DNA from: Armatimonadota bacterium
Lineage (GTDB): Bacteria; Armatimonadota; Fimbriimonadia; Fimbriimonadales; Fimbriimonadaceae
DNA length: 5,937 nt
Assembly: GCA_023423495.1 (NCBI GenBank)
Contig: JAFAFM010000315.1
Span: forward strand, 1-5,937
Direction of reading: 5' to 3'
Part shown: piece after piece, positions 1 through 5,329 of the stretch
How the letters are laid out: the number at the start of each line of letters is the position of its first letter
Position numbering within the stretch: position 1 is the first letter of the stretch
Notes under the pieces: model-generated
Databases searched by the model: none
Told to the model about the DNA's origin: nothing
Seen by the model: only the letters and a program-made list of their open reading frames with translations
Translations under genes and position numbers: made by a program

Positions 1-1
1 G

Positions 2-628
2 ACTCCGCTGACGAGGCTCAAACTCGCGGCAAGCGCGGCCTTGTCCGAAAGCTCGACCGACGAGCAACGAATCCACGCGCTGAAGGTGGCCGAAAAGGAA
101 GCCGACGGCATGACGAAGCTGGTCAACCAACTTCTCATCTTGGCCAAGGCGGACGCCGGCCAATTGGCGTTTACCAAGGCTCGCCATGACTTGCGTGTTA
201 TTGCCAGCGAGGCGATCGACAACGTCGAGCCCACCCCCGAACGCATTAGTACGGATTTTCAAACGTCGGCGGTGTATGCGGACGTGGATCCGGATGCAAT
301 CCGCCGCGTGATCGAAAACCTGCTAGAGAATGCGCTCCGATACGCCCCTGACGCACCGATCAAGGTGGAAGTAAGCGAGGCGAACGGCGCCGTGGTTACC
401 ATTCAAGACTCTGGGCCCGGCATCTCTTCGGAGCACCTTCCCAAGCTCACGGAAAGTTTCTACCGCGCCGATGCCGCCCGAACAGGGGATCAGGGGGGCA
501 CGGGGCTTGGCCTCTCGATATGCAAGTCGATAGTCGAAGCGCATGGCGGCAGCTTGGAAATTCACAGCCAAGTTGGACAAGGAACTACCGCCATCGTAAA
601 ATTTGAAAGAATTTCTGAGAAAAGTTGA
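2..628 (+). CDS. Sensor histidine kinase, C-terminal part (5' truncated by window edge)
   Basis: This is the catalytic end of a two-component sensor kinase, which autophosphorylates on histidine and passes the phosphate to a response regulator. The reading frame is open from base 2 and begins TPLTRLKLAA, which matches the sequence right after the H-box (HELRTPLT). The phospho-acceptor His should therefore lie about four codons outside the window. The second dimerisation helix follows (MTKLVNQLLILAKADAG, bases 110-160). The HATPase domain is complete: N-box ENLLENALRYAP (about 314-349), G1 box DSGPG (407-421), F-box ESFYRAD and G2 box GGTGLGLSI (494-520). The protein ends about 30 residues after the G2 box, so no receiver or other C-terminal domain is attached. 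The sensor and membrane part, and probably the partner regulator gene, lie upstream and are unseen. The ATG at 41 is an internal position, not the start. The kinase assignment is secure; the stimulus is unknown. Confidence 0.95.
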   Translation, partial: TPLTRLKLAASAALSESSTDEQRIHALKVAEKEADGMTKLVNQLLILAKADAGQLAFTKARHDLRVIASEAIDNVEPTPERISTDFQTSAVYADVDPDAIRRVIENLLENALRYAPDAPIKVEVSEANGAVVTIQDSGPGISSEHLPKLTESFYRADAARTGDQGGTGLGLSICKSIVEAHGGSLEIHSQVGQGTTAIVKFERISEKS

Positions 629-697
629 AAACAAATAATTCCCTCATAAAAGAACCTTATAAAAGAGTTACCAAACACCCGCGAAGCGAGTGAAGGG
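629..697 (+). promoter_or_regulatory. AT-rich spacer with promoter-like sequence and leader hairpin
   Basis: The gap after the kinase gene is clearly AT-richer than its surroundings. It holds a TATAAA at 658-663 that could serve as a -10 element, but I see no convincing -35 at 16-18 bases from it. The 8-base word ATAAAAGA occurs twice, at 646-653 and 659-666, 13 bases apart. A small stem (CAC-c-CGC, loop GAA, GCG-a-GTG, 676-692) lies directly before the ribosome binding site. No intrinsic terminator follows the kinase stop codon, so read-through into the next gene is possible. Promoter activity is inferred from base composition only. Confidence 0.3.
692..697 (+). promoter_or_regulatory. Ribosome binding site that decides the start at 707
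   Basis: GAAGGG lies directly against the ATG at 698, which is too close to serve it. It is 9 bases from the in-frame ATG at 707, a normal spacing. This favours a start at 707 and a protein beginning MKKTLMTIMAM. Confidence 0.6.
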
Positions 698-706
698 ATG
701 AACAAG

Positions 707-1663
707 ATGAAAAAGACACTCATGACGATCATGGCCATGGCCGCGGTTTGTGCGATTGGTTTCGCGCAGCAGGCTGGCCCACAAGGCGGCGGATTTGGCG
801 GTCCTCAGGGACCTGGGATGCGCGGTGGACCGGGAATGGGTCCCGGCAGGGGCATGGGCCTGCAAGGCCCAGCGCTGCTCATGAACCCCAGCGTTCAGAA
901 AGAACTTCAACTCACCGAAGACCAAAAGATGAAGCTCGGCGAGTTGATGCCTCGGCGCGGACCGGGTGGTCCAGGCGGACCTGGTGGACCAGGAGGGCCG
1001 GGCGGCGAAGGTCGCGGCCAGTTTGGTGGTCCGCCCCAGCGTGGACAGGGGCAGGGCGGCGGCCAAGTCGGGCCTCCGCAGAGAGGTGGTCAGGGCCAAG
1101 GCGGCGGACAAGTAGGTCCTCCTCAGCGTGGTGGACAAGGCCAAGGTGGCCCGGGCGGCCCTGGTCGTGGTGGCCCCGGCGGGCCTGGCGGACCCCAGAA
1201 TCAGGAGATCGAAAACAAGATCAAGCAGATTTTGAACGCCGGCCAGTACAAGCGATACCAGGAGATCAACCTTCAGCAGCAGGGTGCAATGGCTCTGCTC
1301 CGACCAGAAATCGGCGAGCAGCTTGGCATCACCGAAGAGCAGCGACGCCAGATGCATGAGATCATGCAGTCGAACCGTCCTAACTTCGGCCCACCCCAAG
1401 AAGGCCAGCGAATGGATCCGGAGAAGATGCGCGCCGAGATGGAGCGGCACCGAGAAGCGCTCAACGCCAAGTTCGTGGCCGTGCTGAACAATAATCAGCG
1501 TTCTCAGTGGCAATCGATGCTGGGCAAGCCTTTCAAGATCGAGCATCCGCAAGGTGGCCCAGGCTTCGGTGGACCAGGCGGAGCTGGTGGTCGGGGCGGA
1601 CCGGGAGGCCAAGGTCGCGGTGGCGGTGGCCAGCGTGGCGGAGGCGGAGGCGGCGGCTTCTAA
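707..1663 (+). CDS. Exported Gly/Pro/Gln-rich protein with two Spy/LTxxQ-like helical modules
   Basis: The predicted product is 318 residues (321 if the ATG at 698 is used). It opens with a signal peptide, MKKTLMTIMAMAAVCAIGFA, with cleavage probably before QQ, so it should be exported. Two similar modules can be seen. The first has NPSVQKELQLTEDQ (about 899-940) and later ILNAGQYKRYQEI (about 1232-1270). The second has RPEIGEQLGITEEQ (about 1301-1342) and later VLNNNQRSQWQSML (about 1481-1522). The LT-x-x-Q helix is typical of Spy/CpxP-like periplasmic proteins, which act as chaperones or metal/stress sensors in proteobacteria. The first module is split by about 80 residues of GGPGG and GQVGPPQRGGQGQGG repeats (about 956-1195), and the C-terminus is another Gly-rich tail ending GGGGGGF. 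Similar two-module proteins of unknown function are, from memory, common in planctomycetes and relatives. The upstream kinase gene, on the same strand, makes an envelope-stress role plausible but unproven. Confidence 0.85.
   Translation: MKKTLMTIMAMAAVCAIGFAQQAGPQGGGFGGPQGPGMRGGPGMGPGRGMGLQGPALLMNPSVQKELQLTEDQKMKLGELMPRRGPGGPGGPGGPGGPGGEGRGQFGGPPQRGQGQGGGQVGPPQRGGQGQGGGQVGPPQRGGQGQGGPGGPGRGGPGGPGGPQNQEIENKIKQILNAGQYKRYQEINLQQQGAMALLRPEIGEQLGITEEQRRQMHEIMQSNRPNFGPPQEGQRMDPEKMRAEMERHREALNAKFVAVLNNNQRSQWQSMLGKPFKIEHPQGGPGFGGPGGAGGRGGPGGQGRGGGGQRGGGGGGGF
1016..1150 (+). repeat. Three tandem 45-base repeats inside the Gly-rich region
   Basis: Three consecutive in-frame units occupy 1016-1060, 1061-1105 and 1106-1150. 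Units 2 and 3 encode the identical 15 residues GQVGPPQRGGQGQGG. Unit 1 encodes the variant GQFGGPPQRGQGQGG. Units 2 and 3 differ at nine bases, and every difference is synonymous, so the copies are not a recent slippage product. Confidence 0.9.
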
Positions 1664-1672
1664 CCCGTAAAC

Positions 1673-1707
1673 AAAAAAGGCTCCCTCATCACGAGGGAGC
1701 CTTTTTT
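1673..1707. terminator. Bidirectional intrinsic terminator between convergent genes
   Basis: A perfect 9-base-pair GC-rich stem, GGCTCCCTC (1679-1687) and GAGGGAGCC (1693-1701), encloses the loop ATCAC. It is preceded by AAAAAA (1673-1678) and followed by TTTTTT (1702-1707). The A and T runs extend the symmetry to 15 pairs and give a U-tract in either direction. It starts 9 bases after the stop of the Gly-rich gene and ends 8 bases before the stop of the opposing peptidase gene, so it most likely ends both transcripts. Confidence 0.95.
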
Positions 1708-1715
1708 AATATCCG

Positions 1716-4061
1716 TTAGTCGATCCGCCACCACTTCTTGATGAATTCAAGATAGATGGCATGCCGGTCACGGTTGCTCATGTCTCCGCCCATACCGTGT
1801 CCGCCGGTGGGGTCGACGGCCAGCTCTACCAAGTGGCCCTTTCCGTACTGCAGAAGCTTACGGTACACGGCGATGGTGTCTTGAAACAGCACGTTTGTGT
1901 CTTCGATACCATGCAGGAGCATGAGAGGACCCTTCAGATTCTTGGCCAAGTTTGTGAGCGAATACTTGTCCAGATCTTCAGGCTTGCCCAACCGAGCATC
2001 TCCGATGACGCCGCCGGTGTACCAGGTGTTGTAGTTCTGCCACTCCGTCGGTCCGGCGCCGGCAATGCCAAGCGTGAAGACGTCCGGCGCGGTGTACATG
2101 CACATTTGCGTTTGGAAACCACCAAACGACCAACCATTGATGGCCACCTTCTTTGGATCGACGTTGTAGTTGGCGATGAGATGCTTCACTCCGTCGCTTA
2201 AGTCTTCAACCTGGGCTTTGCCCGGAGCATCCCAGTTTGCCTTTCCAAACGCTGAGCCGTAACCGCTCTGACCGCGCGGGTCGATGGTTACCGTCACGAA
2301 GCCGTACTTCTGGGTCAGATACATGTTGAAGAGGTACGCGGTGGAATTGAAGCTGCCATCGATAACCGACTTGCCCGTTCCCAAAGGTCCGCCGTAGACA
2401 TAGATCATTAGCGGTCGCTTGGTGCGGCTCTTCTTCAAGTCCTTGGGCACGAACATGAACCCAGAAATGGTCTGGCCGTGCCGGTTCTTGTAAGTGAACA
2501 GTTCCGGCTTGAGGACATTGATCTTGTTGAAGTCCTCGACCCGGTGCGAGTTGGTCAGCGCCTTCTCTTCCCCGGAATCAAACGGGATGTAATACAGCTC
2601 ACCAAGTTGGCCCCAGTTTCCAAACGTCGCGACCGAGGCGGTCACCGCGTTGTTTGGCACCACCTGCTCGCCGTAGCTGCCCGTTTGCTTGGACAAGCGC
2701 GTGTAATCGCCGGTCGCCATATCGACGCGGTACAGCTGCATCTGAGCGGGGCTGTCCTTCCCGGACCGAACAAGCAACGCCCGCCCGTCCTTCGTCATTT
2801 TGATCGGATAAGTCTCAAAGTCACCTTTGCTGACTTGCGTGGCTGCCTGTGAATCAGGATCGATCGCCCAAGCCTGCCGGTAGCCACTATTTTCAAGCAT
2901 GGCGATGACCTTCGTGCCATCTTGGCTGAAGAACGGCGAAGCCATGCTCGGAGTTCGGTGCTCACCATCATGGCTGGTTTTGTAGATCTGCTTCAGGGTT
3001 TTGGTGTGGACATCCGCCGTCCAAAGAGCCAATTCCTTCTTGTCCCGCTTCCAGCTGGCGAAGACAAATCTCTTGCCGTCGGGTGACCAAGGCTCTGAGT
3101 TCACCGACGTCTCCTGATACTCCTCGCCGCCCGGGAACTTCCAGACCTCCCAAGGTTTACCGTCGTTGGCGGCATTCGCAATCGGGTCGTCGTTCAGATC
3201 ATAGAGGTAGATGTAGCTTTCGGAGTTGAACTTGTCGTCCGCCACGCCTCGACTAGTTTTGCGAGCTTCAGCGAAACGGTTTCGGTAAACAATGTAGTCC
3301 ACTTGTCGATCGGCTCCGATGGACCGGCCGGTGAAGATGACCAGCTTGTCCCCGTCGGGCGAAATCATGTAGCCCTGAAGCGGCATGTTGTTTGGCAACG
3401 CTGGGTTCAACTGCCGTACGAACGGGCTATCGAAGCTCATGAAGTACACGCCGTCGCCTCGCCGGAAGTAAAAACCGCGGTCATCCTTTGCGTACTCAGG
3501 CTGCGCCTCTGAATCTCGGGTTTGCGTCAACCGCTGTGGCTTTTCGTCGCCAATCTTAATTCGGTAAATGTCGCCCTTGTACGTGTAAAGCAGCTCATCG
3601 GAAGCCTTTGCCCACTCGAATCCGGAAATGCCGGGATAGCTCGGTAACGGCTCTTTGCGCTGTTCCTCTTCCTTCTTCTTGGCGAGCAGCCATTCGCGGT
3701 ACTCCAGGTCCGACATGGTGTCGGCCTTGTCGAGCTCCGCGTCTTCCTTCTGATAGCGCTCGATCGCCTTGGGAATGTCCCGATCGAACGGCCGCATTAA
3801 CTCCATCGAGGTCAAGCGGCGGCTTTGTCCAGACTGGGTGTCGTAAAGCCAAAGGTCGTTCCCCCGATCCTTATAGCCATTCCAAAGGTAGGCCACATAG
3901 CGGTCACTGTGCGACCATTCCATTCCGGATGCGGACTTGCCGGTGAACGGCCGACGGGGATAAAGATCGTCGAATTCAAGAGCGCCGGCTTTGGAGGATT
4001 GGGCAAATGCCCCTGACACCGCAAAGCAGAACGCGACAAACAGCGTGCTTCGATACTTCAT
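1716..4061 (-). CDS. Secreted S9 (prolyl oligopeptidase/DPP IV-like) family serine peptidase
   Basis: The product is 781 residues if it starts at the ATG at 4061. That start places a clean signal peptide at the N-terminus (MKYRSTLFVAFCFAVSGAFA, cleavage before QSS); the frame stays open to 4172, but an earlier start would bury it. Residues of roughly 40-520 form a WD-like beta-propeller with blade motifs such as WSPDG and SPDGD. Residues of about 545-781 form the alpha/beta-hydrolase domain. The triad is intact: Ser645 in GWSFGG (codon at 2127-2129), Asp721 in HGIEDTNV (1899-1901) and His755 in GGHGMGG (1797-1799). The oxyanion-hole Tyr is visible in YVYGGP (about residue 556), and DPRGQSGYG is also typical of S9. 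It should cleave short peptides outside the cytoplasm; exact specificity cannot be read from sequence. A charged, probably helical insertion (about residues 100-137) sits early in the propeller. No Shine-Dalgarno sequence precedes the start. The family call is secure, the substrate unknown. Confidence 0.95.
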   Translation of the reverse strand: MKYRSTLFVAFCFAVSGAFAQSSKAGALEFDDLYPRRPFTGKSASGMEWSHSDRYVAYLWNGYKDRGNDLWLYDTQSGQSRRLTSMELMRPFDRDIPKAIERYQKEDAELDKADTMSDLEYREWLLAKKKEEEQRKEPLPSYPGISGFEWAKASDELLYTYKGDIYRIKIGDEKPQRLTQTRDSEAQPEYAKDDRGFYFRRGDGVYFMSFDSPFVRQLNPALPNNMPLQGYMISPDGDKLVIFTGRSIGADRQVDYIVYRNRFAEARKTSRGVADDKFNSESYIYLYDLNDDPIANAANDGKPWEVWKFPGGEEYQETSVNSEPWSPDGKRFVFASWKRDKKELALWTADVHTKTLKQIYKTSHDGEHRTPSMASPFFSQDGTKVIAMLENSGYRQAWAIDPDSQAATQVSKGDFETYPIKMTKDGRALLVRSGKDSPAQMQLYRVDMATGDYTRLSKQTGSYGEQVVPNNAVTASVATFGNWGQLGELYYIPFDSGEEKALTNSHRVEDFNKINVLKPELFTYKNRHGQTISGFMFVPKDLKKSRTKRPLMIYVYGGPLGTGKSVIDGSFNSTAYLFNMYLTQKYGFVTVTIDPRGQSGYGSAFGKANWDAPGKAQVEDLSDGVKHLIANYNVDPKKVAINGWSFGGFQTQMCMYTAPDVFTLGIAGAGPTEWQNYNTWYTGGVIGDARLGKPEDLDKYSLTNLAKNLKGPLMLLHGIEDTNVLFQDTIAVYRKLLQYGKGHLVELAVDPTGGHGMGGDMSNRDRHAIYLEFIKKWWRID

Positions 4062-4071
4062 GGGAGTTGTT

Positions 4072-4086
4072 AACGCTACCAGCGTT
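4072..4086. repeat. Palindrome AACGCT-acc-AGCGTT upstream of the peptidase gene
   Basis: This is a perfect inverted repeat with 6-base arms and a 3-base centre. It lies 10 bases upstream of the peptidase start codon on the minus strand, in the place where a ribosome binding site would be expected. It could be an operator for a dimeric regulator or a small leader hairpin. Function is inferred only from symmetry and position. Confidence 0.4.
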
Positions 4087-4125
4087 TCCAAGGAGTTAAT
4101 TACGGAATAACGCCCGCGAACGTCA

Positions 4126-4138
4126 CCGAACAATTCGG
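4126..4138. repeat. Palindrome CCGAA-caa-TTCGG upstream of the lipoprotein gene
   Basis: This is a perfect inverted repeat with 5-base arms and a 3-base centre, 23 bases upstream of the lipoprotein start. Its left arm also belongs to a CGAAC direct repeat (4117-4121 and 4127-4131, 10 bases apart, about one helical turn). Its position suggests a possible operator, but 5-base arms are short enough to arise by chance. Confidence 0.3.
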
Positions 4139-4142
4139 ATTT

Positions 4143-4151
4143 GGAAGGAAG
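4143..4151 (+). promoter_or_regulatory. Ribosome binding site for the lipoprotein gene
   Basis: The purine-rich GGAAGGAAG lies 10 bases before the ATG at 4162 and supports that start. A TTG at 4141 would place this sequence inside the gene, where it could not act as a ribosome binding site, and would put seven extra residues before the lipoprotein signal. Confidence 0.65.
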
Positions 4152-4161
4152 TCCCTGGGCC

Positions 4162-5196
4162 ATGCGAATCAATGTTGCTCACTCACTGCTGCTTGGATTC
4201 ATCTCCGCCATCGTGCTTTCGGCTTGTGGAGGCGGAGGAGGAGCCGCAGCCGGCGGCAGTGGAGGCGTGGCGACTACCGGTTCGAACGCGGGGTCTAGCA
4301 CCGGGACGGTGAGTGGCGGACCCGGAGTGCCGGACTTGGGCGCAAACGCGAATATGAATGGGTACAGGCCTTTCCCGGATGATAATCCTTGGAATACGCC
4401 TATCGATCAAGAGCCGGTCGATCCGAACTCAGCAAATATCATTGCATCCATTGGACTCAACGACAACCTCCATCCCGACTTCGGCGCCAATTGGAACGGC
4501 GGCCCGTTTGGCATTCCTTACGTGGTCGTGGCCGGGAATCAACCACGGGTGCCGATGACGTTCGACTATGAGGACGAGAGCGATCCCGGACCCTATCCTA
4601 TCCCGCCCGATGCGCCCATCGAAGGCGGTTCACAGTCCAGTGGCGACCGGCACATTCTGGTTGTCGATCGTGACAACAAGGAGTTGTGGGAAACCTTCTA
4701 CAGCTTTCCGAGTGGAGGCGGCTGGGACTGCGGCTCCGGCGCCAAGTTCGACCTGAAGTCAAATGCTCTTCGCCCGGAGGGTTGGACTTCGGCAGACGCG
4801 GCTGGCCTCCCCATCTTTCCTGGCCTGGCGCGATATGACGAGGTCGTTCTGCAGGGTGAAATCCGGCACGCTATCCGGTTCACGGTGTCGCAAACACGGC
4901 GGGCTTACGTTTATCCCGCCCGACACTGGGCGAGTAGTTCAACCGATTCCAATCGACCACCCATGGGAGTGCGTATTCGCCTCAAAGCCTCCTTCGATAT
5001 ATCCGGCTACCCAGAATCCGCCCAGGTGATCCTTCGGGCGCTCAAGAAGTACGGGATGATTCTGGCGGACAATGGCTCAGATTGGTATATCTCCGGCGCA
5101 CCCGACTCTCGGTGGAATGACAGCGACTTAAACACCCTTAAGCAGGTGAAAGGAAGCGACTTTGAAGTCGTGAAAATGGGCCAGATCGTGCAATAG
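4162..5196 (+). CDS. Lipoprotein of a conserved family of unknown function
   Basis: The product is 344 residues. It starts with a type II (lipoprotein) signal sequence ending in the lipobox LSAC, with Cys22 as the lipidation site. A flexible Gly/Ala/Ser/Thr linker (about residues 23-63) follows, then one globular domain (about 66-341). Gly after the cysteine, not Asp, would fit outer-membrane sorting under the rule known from E. coli. The domain is rich in distinctive motifs: YRPFPDDNPWN, GIPYVVV, ESDPGPYPIPPDAPIEGG, GDRHILVVDRD, GWTSADAAGLPIFPGL, EIRHAIRFTV, YVYPARHWASSS and ILADNGSDWYISGAPD. From memory, near-identical motifs occur in hypothetical secreted proteins of Actinobacteria and Acidobacteria. 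I know of no characterised member and name no function. The many conserved His, Asp, Arg and Trp residues would suit a carbohydrate-binding or enzymatic pocket, which is speculation. The divergent peptidase gene is also exported, but no functional link is visible. Confidence 0.85.
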   Translation: MRINVAHSLLLGFISAIVLSACGGGGGAAAGGSGGVATTGSNAGSSTGTVSGGPGVPDLGANANMNGYRPFPDDNPWNTPIDQEPVDPNSANIIASIGLNDNLHPDFGANWNGGPFGIPYVVVAGNQPRVPMTFDYEDESDPGPYPIPPDAPIEGGSQSSGDRHILVVDRDNKELWETFYSFPSGGGWDCGSGAKFDLKSNALRPEGWTSADAAGLPIFPGLARYDEVVLQGEIRHAIRFTVSQTRRAYVYPARHWASSSTDSNRPPMGVRIRLKASFDISGYPESAQVILRALKKYGMILADNGSDWYISGAPDSRWNDSDLNTLKQVKGSDFEVVKMGQIVQ

Positions 5197-5225
5197 ACGA
5201 CGCACCAGACCCTTGGGTATCGTCC

Positions 5226-5241
5226 CAACGAAAGCCCGTTG
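5226..5241. repeat. Small inverted repeat CAACG-aaagcc-CGTTG after the lipoprotein gene
   Basis: Five-base arms enclose a 6-base loop, 29 bases after the lipoprotein stop codon. No T-run follows on the plus strand (the next bases are CAAAAAA), so it is not a standard intrinsic terminator for that gene. It may be a weak structure or chance. Confidence 0.25.
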
Positions 5242-5249
5242 CAAAAAAT

Positions 5250-5280
5250 GTCTATCCAAAAACCAGAACTTTTGGTAGAC
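5250..5280. promoter_or_regulatory. Bulged inverted repeat upstream of recA, possible operator or leader hairpin
   Basis: The arms are GTCTA (5250-5254) and CCAAAA (5256-5261) on the left, TTTTGG (5270-5275) and TAGAC (5276-5280) on the right. They give eleven pairs with one unpaired T (5255) around an 8-base centre, ACCAGAAC. It lies 10 bases before the upstream candidate ATG (5291) and 49 bases before the preferred recA start (5330). recA is usually repressed by LexA in bacteria, but this sequence matches neither CTGT-N8-ACAG nor GAAC-N4-GTTC. A lineage-specific operator or an RNA hairpin are both possible. Confidence 0.45.
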
Positions 5281-5290
5281 TTACGTAGAC
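5275..5290 (+). repeat. Direct repeat GTAGAC-ttac-GTAGAC before recA
   Basis: The hexamer GTAGAC occurs at 5275-5280 and again at 5285-5290, ending directly before an in-frame ATG at 5291. The first copy is also part of the right arm of the inverted repeat at 5250-5280. TAGACT (5276-5281) matches TATAAT at four of six positions and could be a -10 element, although no good -35 is seen. Confidence 0.35.
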
Positions 5291-5329
5291 ATGCGACGAG
5301 CGGAAACACTGAACGGGCGGGACGAGAAG

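Noticed and set aside
748..1359. Overlapping plus-strand frame of 203 codons
   Set aside because: The product is an Arg/Trp/Ser-rich artefact of reading GGN and CCN codons out of frame, with no plausible start context.
668..1612. Long open frame on the minus strand opposite the Gly-rich gene (314 codons)
   Set aside because: It is antisense to a Gly/Pro-rich, GC-biased gene whose composition suppresses stops. Its Ala/Leu/Thr/Arg-rich product has no recognisable motif, and the terminator and signal peptide fit the plus-strand gene.
3224..3244. GGEEYQE in the peptidase propeller region (about 3105-3125) as the double-Glu motif of true DPP IV; the neighbouring stretch at these coordinates was also inspected
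   Set aside because: The surrounding residues do not match the DWVYEEE context and it lies much later in the propeller than in DPP IV, so dipeptidyl-peptidase specificity is not claimed.
4118..4131. GAAC repeat as an alphaproteobacterial-type SOS box
   Set aside because: The spacing is six bases rather than seven, the site lies before a lipoprotein gene, and the same motif is absent upstream of recA.
4141..4161. TTG start for the lipoprotein gene
   Set aside because: The ATG at 4162 has a purine-rich ribosome binding site at good distance, and from it the signal sequence has normal length.
4062..4172. N-terminal extension of the peptidase to an ATG at 4172
   Set aside because: It would place 37 residues ahead of a textbook signal peptide and overlap the start and ribosome binding site of the divergent lipoprotein gene.
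5226..5250. Intrinsic terminator after the lipoprotein gene
   Set aside because: The stem has only five pairs and is followed by an A-run, not a T-run, on the transcribed strand.
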